In this document: one piece after another, positions 1-13,468 of the stretch | Position numbering within the stretch: position 1 is the first letter of the stretch | Layout: each line of letters begins with the position of its first letter | Source of the DNA: Lepeophtheirus salmonis | Lineage: Eukaryota; Arthropoda; Copepoda; Siphonostomatoida; Caligidae | Direction: 5' to 3' | Length of the DNA stretch: 64,000 nt | Assembly (NCBI RefSeq): GCF_016086655.4 | Contig: NC_052137.2 | Span: 35,918,007 to 35,982,006 of the forward strand | Translations under genes and position numbers: made by a program | Notes under the pieces: model-generated | What the model saw: only the letters and a program-made list of their open reading frames with translations | Database searches by the model: none | Told to the model about the DNA's origin: nothing

Positions 1-1565
1 TGAGGAAATAGTATATACGTACATATACCACCACTAATATAAGTATGTAGTGGTTTTAGCGATCCACATGGATAGATGTTAGATACATATATAGGTATTT
101 ACATATTTATAAGACTGAAATGCATCAGTGATTTCAAGATGGAAGTCTTATATATATATTCATAGGAAATAGGTACATATGTATATAAATCCAAAAACAT
201 ATCCAAAATATTCAAACCAATATTTACATATAGTTATGTGTCTAAAATATACACCATTAATTAAATTTGCAAAATAATTTTTTTTTACTTCCTTCATAAG
301 GTTTGGGAAAAGAGCGGGAATATTGATTTTTTTCTTTATTTGTATATAGTTGATGAACAATAGACCTGTTTTTGTTGATTGAGTGTATGCAATCATCCTT
401 ATTAATAATAAAGTCATATATATGTATAAGGAAATAAACTGAGCCACTCCGGCAACAAAGAATAACTCATCAATAACACATTCATTAAAACGTGTAAATG
501 ATTTTCAACTCATTTCTGCAAAATATATATGTATGTTGTATCATTAGCCAATCAAAATTTGTATATACCAGGGTGACCTCTATCCATTCCCTCTCCTCAT
601 ATTTAATTAGTGTTTCTTTGTTTGTGATAATTACTTGTATAAATACACTTATTACCATGTTCCATTGATTGGAAATATAGCATGAACCATGAATGGGGAC
701 TTAACTAAGATGTATGACGGTTATGAATATATACATATGTAATGGACAATAAAAAGAAATCCATTATTGTTAATGGATTTAAAAAAATATAATTTAATGT
801 CTATTCCTTGCGAATCAAAACAGTGCTTACATGACGGTCAGACTCGATCATTTTTATTATTTTATTCACGTTTTCGAAGATTGGCATTCGTGGTGTATCT
901 TTGACATCATAAATACCGGAACCGAAAGGATGAAACCAAAATACCGCGTAATTAGCCTTTACAGTATCCTGACCATAAATTTTCTTTCAAATTTTCAGCT
1001 ACCTGGTTTGTGTTTTACCATTGTTTGAAGAAAAACTGTAAAATATGACCTATTTTCTCTTTGCTGGTATTCATTTTGGAGGTGTGCTCAAGCAATACTG
1101 TGTCAAACAATCCCAAAACTATTAATATATTTTAAATTCTACGAAATATTTTAATCTTTTTACCATCATTTGTTGTGAATGGGACCCACTTATACAACAC
1201 AAGATACACATTACAAAAGCCATCTATTGGTAAAAGAATTGATTTCATTTCACTGCGTCTATTATATAAGTAAACAAAATATAACCTAAAATAAAAGTGG
1301 AGGACGTAGAAGAAGATCTTTCGTTTTTTGAGTAATGTTTCATTTTTCACTTAACTATAAAAGGGGTTTTGTTTTTAAACTTTTTCGAACTTTAATTACG
1401 GCTAGTACGGAAAAATTGTGTTAGGGTAAGAAAATATTTTATGCTTATTATTATTTTGATAACAAATATTGAAAAGTTTTTTTTCTCTCTGAAGCCACCC
1501 AATGACGCAAAAAGAAAGAAAGAAAACCGTAAATCAATACTGAAAATATAATTAGTATAGGGGTA
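1..1565. other. AT-rich non-coding stretch
   Basis: No convincing coding frame, RNA gene or repeat boundary is visible. Short open frames here are A/T-driven and have no domain-like composition. TATGTA/TACATA-rich tracts occur, as they do across the window. Confidence 0.6.
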
Positions 1566-1745
1566 GTTCTTATTTAGGACTAAAAACTGCAATCTTGGTC
1601 AGGTTTAGTTCAGTCCTAAAACTGAAAAAGTTTGGTCCTTGATGACGTCATTCAACTTTTTTTATAGCAGTTCTAGTACTGAGAGTCCCAAGGACTGATG
1701 GAAACAGTGCTAAGACTGTATTGGAACGAATAAATAAGGACTGAC
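1566..1745 (-). mobile_element. MITE family P, copy 1
   Basis: A short element of about 180 bp whose ends are imperfect inverted repeats: the left end reads cttatttaggact and the right end aataaataaggactg. The interior contains many AGTCCT/GGACTG-type words, plus ggtccttgatgacgtcatt. The same string of words recurs at 40490, 45744 and 46247, in the opposite orientation at 40490. No coding capacity is seen. The superfamily is not clear from the ends alone. Confidence 0.65.
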
Positions 1746-2534
1746 GTAACATTATATATAGTATTTTGATCCTTCCTTCCTGAAAGTAAATAAAAAAAGA
1801 TGGCCGCTAACTGCGGATCAACAAGCCCGCATAAACAAAAAACAAAGTATTTGATTGTGATAGTTTTGTGTAAAGTGATAAATTGATAATCAAACAATGC
1901 TCAAAGAGAAATTTCATATGTTTATATGAAAAAAAAATTGTATTTGAAACTTGAACCCTTACAACAAAAGGCCACAAACCCAAAAAGGGTTGATTGCTTT
2001 CAAACAAGCACCAACCAATTGTATATTAGCTTCATGTATAAATTGTATTTCCGGACTATGTTGAAGAAAGGATCGAATGAAACATAATATGTAATGTTTT
2101 CTCTTCATGAGTGGCTCACAGGTTTATGTCTATCCATCCATCTGAAGAGTCCTATTATTTGAAACATCATCTTACTCCTTTATTAATAAACCATGTAAAT
2201 AACATACTCATTCAACAGTCTAATAAAAATAAAGTGAAAGTTATGGGCACAAATAAAATGATCATAAACACAGCAACAGCAATAAGGTCACTAATACACA
2301 TTTGCTGTTGGTTGATTAGTTCTGTAAAAAAAAAAATGCAACATACATTGTTCAAACTATCACCGTTAGGTAATCAAATAAAGCCTATGGACTTATTCAT
2401 AGCCTTTCACGCTGAGATCATGATGCCTTCTATTAAGTATCGTGATTTTTTATATTTAGTTACGAACAATATAAAAAATTTCCATTCATTTATTCTTGTC
2501 ATTTTTATAGACTCTCTTCAAATAGCTATCTTTA
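1746..2534. other. AT-rich non-coding stretch
   Basis: Nothing specific is seen. A 143-codon open frame at 2111-2542 starts only with GTG, is unlike any family I recognise and runs into the terminal repeat of the next transposon, so it is treated as chance. Confidence 0.5.
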
Positions 2535-3230
2535 CAGGGTAAATAACCAAATCCCGCACTTTTGATCTATTTACTTTAAAATAAGATAAAATCCTCATTT
2601 TTTCAGATGTAGCTAAAAACAGAAACTCAGCAGTTGATATAATCATTAAGAATAAATCTCAATGATTGTAGTCTCCTTGGTCTCAATAACGGATTTGATT
2701 CGGTTCCTAAACAGTGCATAGCCCTAGGAACCAGAGCCCGATCTAAATTCTTCCAATCAAGGACGATGGAGTTGATTAGGGACCTGTAGATGGTGTAAGG
2801 ACCTCTGTTAATCTTTGACTCAAGGTAACTTCCCACAAAATATTTAATCGGAGCCAGGTCGGGGGAGTAAGGACCCGAAAACCCTTGAGCACCTAGTCCC
2901 TTCTTCCTTGTGATAACTCCTTTGGATTCCTGGTTGTCCACCAGGGCTTTTCTCAACTCTGCAATCCTTCTCCTGTATATTCCTTTTATCTTTTTGAACT
3001 CATTACTAATATCCGGATCGTTGTTGACCAAAATGATCCAAACTGCGTAACTGCGTTCTGCCTCTAAAAATGTAGTTCGCTTGAAATCTTTTGTTGTTTA
3101 CTCCATGGCGGTGTTTTGGCTACTAAGTGAAACGGTCATATGTATGTTTCAACACAACAAACCATTATGCAATTTTTGTCATCATATATGCCGGAAAAAT
3201 CCAAAATCTGAAGCACCAGATTTTGTACAT
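2535..3230 (-). mobile_element. Deleted mariner/Tc1-like element, family 1 copy A
   Basis: A dead cut-and-paste DNA transposon of about 696 bp in minus orientation, flanked by TA on both sides (2533-2534 and 3231-3232), the target used by the Tc1/mariner superfamily. The left end starts cagggtaaataacc and includes atcccgcacttttgat. The right end, read on the minus strand, contains caaaatctggtgcttcagat, and its outermost bases appear eroded. It is homologous to the element at 58620-59331: both share cgtttcacttagtagcc just before the expected transposase start, and gtgcttcagattt near the 5' end. It encodes only the two ends of a transposase, so it could move only in trans, if at all. Confidence 0.85.
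2627..3106 (-). pseudogene. Mariner-like transposase remnant
   Basis: This encodes the remains of a DD(E/D) transposase, the enzyme that excises and inserts its own element at TA sites. An ATG at 3104-3106 is followed two codons later by a stop. An open frame from 3031 then runs 134 codons. Its first part (ISNEFKKIKGIYRRRIAEL) would be the N-terminal side. It joins directly to the C-terminal catalytic region YSPDLAPIKYFVGSYLESK, whose Asp near residue 58 is the third catalytic acidic residue. The central domain with the first two catalytic Asp residues is absent, so the protein would be inactive. After LVPRAMH the frame slips relative to the usual C-terminus. The family is clear from the SPDLxPxxYFVxSYLE motif; the exact subfamily was not determined. 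Confidence 0.75.
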
Positions 3231-5884
3231 TAATAGAAAAATTGGGAAGGTAATCTTCATTCTATTTCCCGGACATAAAACATGAAACAAAACCTCATTT
3301 ATATACGCCTATAATGTAAGTAAAATAAGGTTTGAAAACAATTAAATGAATGAAGTAAACTCTCTTTTTAATGACATTATATATACAGTACAATACAAGG
3401 GTATTCTACTATATATATGACATAAATTCTGATTCGTTTACTCCATTCTATTCAAAGTTCATATTGTGACAAGATTCAATTATGAATAATGAATAAGTAA
3501 TTAAGCATGGATTTTTTTCATAATCAAGATATTTCATCTTTTCTTTCTTTGTTACCTGAAGCTCAAAAATTTAAAAAAAAAATAAAAAAATACATGGATG
3601 TATGTGGGTATTGTTCCATTTGTACAATATATTTCATATTCAAGAAAAAAGAAAATATGCATTGTTTTAAAGATATAACTCAGACATAATTTAAATACAA
3701 ATGAATATTTGTTTCACATAAATATCGTTAGAGTGGTACAGGATGTCTGTATAGAGTTTTTTTTTTTTTTAGCTGAGGACACCTACTGCCATATTATCTC
3801 CTATTATTACTATTTTTTATTAAATTTTGAATTGAAAGGGTAAAGAAAAAAAGGAAAAAAGGAATAAGGAAAATGATTTATAATAATTTACCTGGGAGTA
3901 TTCAAATACTCCCAGGTTTTTAATCATCATTAACCTACATCCTACTGAGAGCCAAAGTTTTAACAGCACGTACATTTCTTAGAACAAATATGTATTTAAC
4001 CAATGCTTAAGTTCGTATGTATGGTTCAAAAGCCAGCTAACGTGATTTTTCTCAAAATTGAATATGAATTCCATTTGTATTTTTCAACGAGTAATAGTAC
4101 CTTTTTATTTACAAATTATTGTAATCAAATAAAGGTATTAAACGATACTTAATATTCTTGAGTACCTTAATTTATCCCAGAAATTTGAAAAGTACGCCTA
4201 TAATTGACTCAAATATGTTATGGAAATATTGTATGTAAATATGAAGCACAATAAATAAATTGGGATTTTATCTCTTACTTCATTTTTGTTCAAGCTTGTT
4301 TATAAGTTCCCGCGCTACAAATGAAAAAAACGATATAAATAACTGGTGTATTAAGGACTTATTTAATTGAATAACTCGTAACTAGAAAAATCAATGCGTA
4401 ATTTTAATCGATCTAAATGAACTAATAACAACCAGTAATACATTGGTAATGTAAATCACTAATGATGTAACTAGCTAAATAGTCTTAGAAATTGCAACAC
4501 TTTCCTAGTACAGGTGACCAATCTTACAACGTCATAATTTGTGTGTACATAAAAACACCCTTCGTACCAGAGTTACCCCCATCAAAGGAGGTTCATAAAT
4601 TATAATTAAGTAAAATTGTACTACTATTAATTTGGAATAATAGAATAGAAACGAAATATTGGAATAGAAAACACCTTTTCTTAATTTAAAAATAAATATA
4701 TTGTTTGGTTGGTTGGTTGGTTAATTGGTTTTAGTGGTTCTTTATTCTTATTATTTAACTATACATCTGTGTGTGTAAGACCTTCCCACATGCCTTAACC
4801 CTTTCTTCTTTATATTTACATGAATTTCGAAAGAAATTTGATTAAAAAGAAAAAGAATTATATGGCTCTAGGTATGTAAATATTGAATTACTCATTTTTA
4901 GAGATATGATGTCCTTTTAAAAGTATGGAAAAGTTGGAAAGAAAATAAAGAGAGAAAAATCAACCATTGACTAATTTTGATAACAAAGGTAGATATTAAA
5001 ATATTAAATGAGATACAAAGCAATTCTAGATCAAATCCTTCGAAAATAACTTCACCTCAATATCTACATCACTATTTGATTTTTCCGCTTTTATTATAAT
5101 ATATTATTTTTGAAAAATTATTGTAAAATTTTGCTGTTCATATTTTTATTAAATGGACATTATTATTAGACTCTCTATTTTTCAGCAAATATTTTATTCA
5201 CTGCCCAAGTACTTTTTAATTGAAACATCTCAGAGCCTTTTTAGCATAGTAAGGCCATAATAATTTGGAAATATTGTATTTTGCGTCAGAATTTGTCGTT
5301 ATTACCGTTATTTTTTTTCCCCCACAAAAATATATTTCCAACATACATAAAATCATGAAAAAATAAGAGGGAATGTGGATATAAAATGATAAATAAACAT
5401 TCTAATTTTTAACTCTCTCCCTCACTTATAGCCCAGCATTCCATTTTGTATTTCTTTGAAATATACAACACTGAAAAAAAAATTCATAAAAAATATGTAA
5501 ACATTTTAAAGACCTAAAACAAACAAAGATTGGTTTTATTCACATACTAAAATCAAAAATACATACACATAAAACCAAGTATCATTGACAACTGAACCAC
5601 AAAAAAAAAAAGCTCTCATATATTGTTTTACTTTTCCAGGTCCTATCTATTATGATCTTTAGCTAATGATAATATCCAATCAACCAAGAGGAAAATTATG
5701 AAACCAAATCTGAGGCAAACTTCGAATACAAATAATTTCCCATAGGAATACGCAAGGAAAATCTTGATGCCAATGCTATGATAACTTTCTTAATTTACCC
5801 AAATCCAGCCCGGAAATCCGTGCAGTAAATTATGTATTAATAAATTGTAAGGCACTTAAAGCAAGTCCAATCATTTTAACTGTC
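3231..5884. other. AT-rich non-coding stretch with simple repeats
   Basis: No gene is seen. It holds the palindrome at 3890-3917 and a short (TTGG)n microsatellite at about 4705-4722. The rest is A/T-rich sequence without recognisable boundaries. Confidence 0.5.
3890..3917. repeat. Perfect 13-bp inverted repeat, 2-bp loop
   Basis: Arms acctgggagtatt and aatactcccaggt flank the dinucleotide ca and pair perfectly. No run of T follows directly that would point to a Pol III terminator, and no gene lies nearby. It may be the core of a foldback element or a chance palindrome preserved by hairpin-driven repair. Confidence 0.85.
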
Positions 5885-6085
5885 ATTTTGAGGCCTACTG
5901 TACCGTCCCAAATAGGATGCTATGAGTTAAAAATGCACTTTAATATTTTTTAGTATATAATTGATCAGGAAAAATATTGAACACCTTTTTTTAAATAGTT
6001 CAAGGCCTCTAAGATGTACTCAATGATTTGCAGGTTCTCTATTTATTAAGCAGGACCTTACAAAAACTTAATTGTAGTTGAATTG
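5885..6085 (+). repeat. Dispersed repeat G, copy 1
   Basis: The order of words here (gtcatttt-aggcc, then ttgatcag, then a-tctaagat-t-ctcaatgat and ctctatttat) recurs in the same order and direction at 31330-31490. The copies are diverged and have indels. No coding capacity or terminal structure is visible, and the class is unknown. Confidence 0.55.
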
Positions 6086-9000
6086 ATAGCTGTTGGACAA
6101 AATAGAGCAACATTATTTTGATAAACAGTAGAAAAGATTTTTGCAGAAGGTAAAAAAATGTAAATTAACCCCAAAAAACACAACAACCTAATGAATATAG
6201 AATGACATATTTGACTAATTATGTGTATTCATTCTGTCTTTTTTTAAAAGGAAGTTTGAGAGAAGGATTGTGCTTACTACATATATTTTATTTCAATCAT
6301 TTTTCTATGTAGATAAACAATATTACATATAAATACTCATTCCAAACCATCCTTTAGGAGGTCATTTATTCATTAAAGCATATCAATGTACTGATAAAAT
6401 TCTCTACAAAATATATCTTACTGAAAGTGTTCACTTCTATCTACTCACTTTTATAAATAGGTAGGTAATCATAAGTGCTCTTTGGAAGAGATAACTCTTA
6501 ATTAATAAACACTATCAATTGATAAATAACCCATGAAAGTCATTAAGTAGTCACTGCATCATAAAGATTTGATCAAGGAAAAAAAAGGAGAGAGATAAGA
6601 AAATGTGATACGTCAATATTAAAACAGGTTTTATTACTATATGTATATATATATAGTGAGCGGTTTGTTTATCAACTTTTTTCCGAATTTCATTTCGGCT
6701 AGTTAAAAAAAATGATATGGTAAAAGAAGAACCAATGCAAAATGTTATTGCTCCATAATGTCATGTTAGGTTGCACATCTCGTTCAAATTTTGAAAGGAG
6801 ACCAAAGTTCTTTATCTCTTCCTTAAAGATTAAAATACAGCATTACTCATTATTTTGCATTGATTAAGTATGATGGACACTGTTCCAGCCTATAAAAAAT
6901 ATTATGAAAGTTTTTTCTAAAGCTACTCTATGGAGCAAAAAAAGAGAATGACATAAGATAATTTCGATCTTTCCTTTTTGAAAATGTAAAATCAAAATAA
7001 TGCGCACTAAACGAGGATCGTCAAATTTCCTTAACTTTTTTTCCTTTTATTTTGTTCCAAAGGACAATTAAAAAAAAAACAAAAAAAAAAACTATTAAAC
7101 ACTTTTTATAGGTTAAAAAAAATCTATCAAATTATTATTTCATATGGAATCATAAACTACCTTCTTTTATCTAAATTTAGTAAGTATAGATCTTTTGTCT
7201 TTTTTCATAATTTAATCCAGATGTGCCACCTAAAGATGACCTCGTAGGACAATAATATTTGGCATGGGTAATTTTAATATCATATCACAACTCTTCGGTA
7301 CTATTTATAATCAAAATTCGAAAAACAAACCGCCGAAATATAAAGTCCAATATTTTATAAACATATTTCAATCAATTATGTGCTTTTTATTCAAATTTAT
7401 GGGATTAGCTTAGAAATCCAAAAATATAAACTATAACTAAAAAACCTTTATTTGATTCAAAAGACTTTTGTTGGCTCTAGTATGACCTTTCAAATATAAC
7501 CTATTTTCACAATTATGACAATGAATTTTGACTAGGATTTGTGGCACACTCAAAGGGTTAATCAGAGTAATTTGATTGTATAAATTGAAGATAGTTTGTT
7601 GAAAAATATGAATGTAAACTCAATTATATAGAAAATCTTTCTAGCCTACTTATGTACTGACGAGTTGCATATACTTATATAGCATACATACCTACATTAA
7701 ATTCATTTCTTTTCTTTAATTAATACATGAAAAATTTCCTTTTTATTATGGGAGAATAATGTATGTATATACCTATGTAATTTTAACCCTTCAGGCTTTT
7801 AATATTATTATATATGGTAGACATTTTTTTAGGCTTAATGGTGGTAGTCAAGGGAAAAAAAAAGAGAATTTCCTTCCTTTTTTTAATATACATATCGTAT
7901 TCCTTGTTATTTGATATTTCCAAACATGAATTTCCCTTTAGTATTTACCATTTGAACAGAAATGTTTTTTTATGGTATTAATATATCTACATATACACAA
8001 ATTACGAATAAAAATATATTTTACCTAAAGAAAACTATAAAGTAATAAAATATTTCTCCTCAAAAAAGCAGTATATCAATTTATATTGATTCAAACCCTT
8101 TGTTAGCCCTCATATACTAAGACCCATTCGTTTAAAAAAACACATTTTGAACTCTCTTTTTAGCACTTTAAATGAATATTGAAGGTGAAAAAAACAATAC
8201 TAATTCGATGCAAACTTATGATAAATGTGTTCAAATATGCTGCTTAAAAATTTGTAACATCATACATAAGTAAAAAAAAAAAAAGGGTTATTGTGTGGTT
8301 CTTGTTTATTGTTTTTTTGTTACCGTTGGTTGCAATCAAAGTTAGAGAAACAAAGCGATAAGTATTCAATAAAAATTGCACAAATCAAATGAAATTCCCA
8401 TAAAATTATTTACTATTATAAGACTTTGGTTGATTAAAAAGTGCATTTTTTATTCATAGTTTGTGTGAATTACAAAATGCCGTTACCTTCCTCAAATAGA
8501 CCAAAAACAGCAATAAGGTATAACGAACAAGGGGCTTAGGATTATTTTACGACCATACAAAGTATAAAATATCATTTAATAATATAATGTCTTATTGTAT
8601 TTTCAAATTTATTAAATGAACTAGTTGGAGTAACCGGCGTTGCTTAATGCTATTAGGCGTCAATTAACTTTGATTTTGTTTTAAATGTGTAGGTCCGGAG
8701 ATATGGGTCTGACAAAAGATGCAAGACATTCGGTACTATTGATAAAGGTTTATTTTTAGAAATCAACTGCCTATTATGTTATGATTTTGGATAATGGAAT
8801 ATGTGTTTCTGCTCTGGAAATTAAAATCTTCTATATTTCAAATAATACTACACGAAAGTTAGTATACAAATAGTTTGTTTTGATAGGCAGTTTACTAATA
8901 AAATTAGTTATAGAGCATTAAGATTGTGGCTAAACTATAGTTTTATAAGAGGGAGATGTTAAAAGGGGTTTGTCAAAGAATAAACAAAAAAGAAAAAGTA

Positions 9001-10266
9001 CAACCGTTTTTTCTTTTCTAATTTCAAAACAGTTATTTATCCACACTTTTTGCTCAGCACTATACATATTTACCCATTTTTCTTTTCTGTTTTTATTTGA
9101 CGAGCTGAGCTATACAACACAGCTTTAAAAAAATATATATATTATGTATTACTCTTAAATTGATGATATTCAAGTTTTCAATTGTAAAATATTAATAACC
9201 TTTTCGTTTTCAAATAGGTATTGAAGAGGCAATTTTTTTTTTCCTTAAAGAAACTTGTTTAATTGTAGAAAATGAGTTATATTCGAAATAAAATAAAATA
9301 AAAAAATGAAGATATACCAATTAAGCCTCTAAATGAATAATATTTTTATCAAGCCTACTTTTATCTTCCAATGGTTACATATTTGGAGGAAAAAGTCAAT
9401 TGCGAAGCAATCTGATTATAGTTGAAACCTATTTCTCTCTTACTTTTCATTAAGAGTTATTATTTTATAACGTCATAGGTTCATGACGTTTCGAGCGGCT
9501 ATGAGAGGAAGGAAGTAAACACTACTCACTCTTTCTAGGTCATATTTTATACACCAATAGTCTGAAGCAACAGGGAAAAATATGGGGTAATGGGGATTAA
9601 ATGTAGAGTTGAAAATAAAAATGTTTCGTCTTAAGAAAAGTAAATAATAGAGTCTTTTTTATGGAACATGGATAAATATCCTTTTGAATAAATTGGCATT
9701 CTTGAAAGATGTAACTACTTTCGAGAGAGTAAAATTTGGGTTTTGTTAAGATGTCCAAAAAATATTCTGTATATGGAACGTGACTTTTCGTTCCCCTTCT
9801 ATTTTTACTCACAAAGGACGATTTTTCATTTACTCTTATTTATTAGTAGAATAGTTAAGATGAAGAAAAATGACTAAAAATAAATAGATCAACCCATAAA
9901 ATGCTTTTAATTCCTGAAGATATTCATTATAAGATTGTTTTCATTCAATTATCTTTTTCAATTAATTACTATTTCACTCTAAAAAATAGCCCTATGTCGG
10001 TTATGAAAAGGAAGGGGAAAAAGAGTGCGCACTTCCTTTATAGACTATTTTTCGAGGAGTCTAAGCAAAATCAATTGACTAACAGATGTATTAACGGATT
10101 TTTTATAAGGGGTGTAACCACTTTTCCTTCAATAACAATACAGAAAAAATATGATCAGTCATTCCTCCTCTCCTACAAAATCTATAGTCATTTGTTAAAG
10201 CCTTAACAAGACTCATTCAAACCCAAATATAAATAAATAAAAATCTACTACTTTTATTTTTCCTCA
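6086..10266. other. AT-rich non-coding stretch
   Basis: About 4.2 kb with no convincing coding frame, RNA gene or repeat end. Homopolymer A and T runs are common. Nothing specific is seen. Confidence 0.55.
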
Positions 10267-10322
10267 TTTCCCCCTCTCCCCAATAAATGAGTGAAAGTTA
10301 GTTATTCGGGGGGAGAGGGGGA
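10267..10322. repeat. Imperfect hairpin with C-rich and G-rich arms
   Basis: A C-rich arm (ccccctctccccaataa) faces a G-rich arm (ttattcggggggagaggggg) across about 15 bases and would pair with small bulges. It stands out because its surroundings are very AT-rich. The G-rich arm has several short G runs. No transposon terminus was identified with it. Confidence 0.7.
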
Positions 10323-13300
10323 TAACGCCCTTTAAATTACACACACTCACAGAGTATCAAAAGAAATATATTCTTTATATGATCTTTTTTCATAATGTAT
10401 ATTCATTTAGCCTTAGACAAAAAGTCCAGATATATCACGTCCATTCCTATCTTACCTTTAATTATAATGAGAGATAAATAATGTTAAGACGAAAAAAGTG
10501 AAATGTATTGTAATCAGAAATGTAATTAGAAAGAAGGAAATGAAATAATAATATTAATCATGATTTAATTACCATGCTTGCTGTGCAATTGTAGAATTCA
10601 TTTTCCTTATGAAATATGGTATAAAATATATGATGTAAATCGATGTTTTGAAAAACAAAAATGACCTATTAGGATATTTGAAAATGTTTCTGGAAAGGTA
10701 GTATACCATTTTTTACTCACTTAAATTTATGCTATAAAAAGTTACGACTCCATATGGAATTGAGTCCATATTGTGAAGACTTGCAACTAGTTTTGGATCG
10801 GTCTTAGTACTGATACGGATTTCTTAATCAGACTCCCCCTCCCTTTATTCTTTCTTTTTTACTGGTCAAATATATTTTACCATTCAAGGGTTCTAAGGAC
10901 CGATTGATTGGTCCAACGATCTTAGTGATATTTTTATTTTCTTTACTCCTAGCTCGGATTTAAGAATATATCAACGAAGAAAATTATTAGATGATAGTTG
11001 AATGAATAAAACATGATACCGATTACTGTATCTGGTCTCTTTTGTTCAACAGCTCAATACAAATAGTTAGTATTTAGGTCATTTCAGCCTTTGTAGTTAT
11101 TATAAAAAACCCCGAATTGCCGTTTCTAGGAATTACAAATTTTATTAGACTGGACTGATATGACTACTGTCATTTTAGTCCAACAATACTTGTGGCTCAA
11201 CTTGATCTCACAATCAAAAACTCGCGACTTAACTTGGACTCGATAACTAAGACTCAATACTCAATATCTAGTTTATACTGATCTCAAGAAAAGCCTTAAC
11301 ATTGTACAATAAATTAAATGTATTTTACAATTGTAAATGAGTTCAATACAAATTTCAGGACTTGAACAATACTATATGAAAATATTCAAGGGGTTGGACA
11401 AGCTGCTCAAGATAAGCTGACACTATGAATGCAGTTATGATTACTCAATTTTGAAATTTGAACAAGATATAATATTTTAATTCTAAAACATAGATTTGTA
11501 GATTGAAAAAAAAAAGTAGTATTGCTTGCGAATTGATGCCTTATTAATGTAAGGTATATGTAACAGCTCAAGTTACATCATGGGCTCTTGCTCTCAGCAT
11601 GACCATCACTGCAAATACAATACATTATAAGAAATAGGAATTTGAAAGATCATTTTTTGTTTTTATGTATACATACTAATATATAATTTTCTTTTATGAT
11701 AAATGAAACCCACTGCTGACATATTTAATTAAAAGTATTCTCAAGATTTATACAATATGTACGCATCCATTCTCTCGAATAGTGAGGCATCAATTAATTG
11801 TCTATTATAGGTATTAATGAGATTATATATATATTTTTTAATTCGAAATAAGAAAAAATAGTAATGAAAAAGATAACCTGCGTTTTATATTTTTCCTTAT
11901 TAGAACATAGCGTTTCTCAATTTCTTAATTTTTTCGTAGTAAGTTCTTTTTTGAAAACAGATATCACTGATGGATTCTTTAACTAATTTTCTTAATATTG
12001 TAAAAAATACTAGTGTTAGATCCGAGTTCAAAATTTGCAAGATCAAGTTCTTGAATTCTGCGTCAAGCCGAGTCGAGTTCGTTCCTAGGACAACATACCA
12101 AATTAATTACATTCGAGTTTTTTTCAAAATTTCCTCATAAGTAATATGGATTTTCCTTTTTAATACATCAAGAACAGTTCTTTTCATTGTAAATGGTACA
12201 TTTAGAATCTTTTTACCTCCTTTAATTTGCAGCTTAGAGTACAACTATCTTTGATAAAGTTGTAACAATCTATGTTTCAAATCGAAACTACATATCATCT
12301 CAATGAAAGGATTGAACTTCCTCAGAGTTAATGTTATCTTTGCGGTTTTAAAATTTTGTGAAAAGATAGAGAGACTCATGTTCTTTTATCATGTCTACCA
12401 AATTGTGGATACATTGTTTCTAAAATATTTTAAAGCCATGCTTCATAAATTATAATCTATCAAATTCTTGAAGCGGCACTCTGGTCTCTACCAACTTGTT
12501 GGGTCATGAATCCGGGGGTATGCCTTTCAAATGAGATGGGATTGAACTTCCTAAGCAGGAATATTCGCTTAGTGCTTATAAAAGTAGTTTAAAGAAGGAG
12601 ACACCTTATCGTATTTTTTATGTGTTTTTTTAGTGATCATCCTAGAAAGTTGACTAATCCTAACTCAAATGTGTCCAATTTTGATTACTCAAGTTCAAGT
12701 AAAGTCAATTTCTTAAGAAAATTTTTCGGGCGAGTTTGATTAATTTTTAGAGTGGCTTTAGTAAATTTGAGTTGATGGGGTTTCCAAGCTCTAGCTATGC
12801 AACTCTTTTAATAAATACAATCCAAATCAAACTGCATCACCCATTAGGAAAGTGGAGTGCATTCAAAGCCTTACATATTAGTATGTAATTTCTAAATTCC
12901 TCAGAATCCATAAAGGACACAATTACTCACTGCATTTTTGAATATGATGAAATGATCTATTTATATAAACATACCTACCTACAAAGTTAGAATTCATTCA
13001 TAAATCTTTGGAACTCAATACTTAATATCATTAGCCTACCACCCCCCATCCAAGAAGTGAAATTTTTTTGTGAAATAAACAACTAGTAACATGTGTATGG
13101 ATAATATTCTATGATCACTTTTTCGGATTTATAGCAAATGGTAATATACATGTTTATTTTCTTCCCTTGCACACATATGTACTACTACAAAAAGTTAGGA
13201 ATACCATATTTGGGCCCGTGTTAAGTGTCTCATATCCTGAATAAAGCTGCGTGGGTCTTTCTATTGAAGAAAAGTAAATATATTTTTATAAGTTCAAATA

Positions 13301-13468
13301 TGATTCATTTTGATTTTGTTTGCTCTACGCAAAAATAAAGACCCTAAAAAGATTCACAAACATCTTCTTAAGTTTTCCTTTACTCACTAAAGTTCTATAT
13401 ATTTTTTATTTTATTGATAGATAAATTTCTAATGACTTAGAGAAAAAAAATCATGCAATTTATTATGT
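10323..13468. other. Non-coding stretch with degenerate repeat traces
   Basis: No gene is seen. Patches rich in GACTC, AAGTC and TCAAG words occur at about 11190-11290, 12000-12100 and 12640-12790 and resemble the longer patch at 54915-55230. A diverged direct duplication is described separately at 12295-12590. Possible but very decayed P-MITE words occur around 10790-10925. Confidence 0.4.
12295..12590 (+). repeat. Diverged direct duplication
   Basis: The core ggattgaacttcctcag at about 12308 is repeated as gggattgaacttcctaag at about 12538. Flanking similarity continues to a shared aaaa about 35 bases downstream, and there is weaker similarity upstream (tttcaaat). The two units are about 230 bp apart. 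Function unknown. Confidence 0.45.

Noticed and set aside
2111..2542. 143-codon plus-strand open frame
   Set aside because: It starts with GTG, has no recognisable domain and ends inside the terminal repeat of the transposon at 2535. The composition is explained by A/T-rich DNA.
10785..10930. Possible fifth P-MITE copy (ggtcttagtactgat, ggaccgattgattggtcc)
   Set aside because: Only scattered words match, and no terminal AAATAAGGACTG-type end is present on either side.
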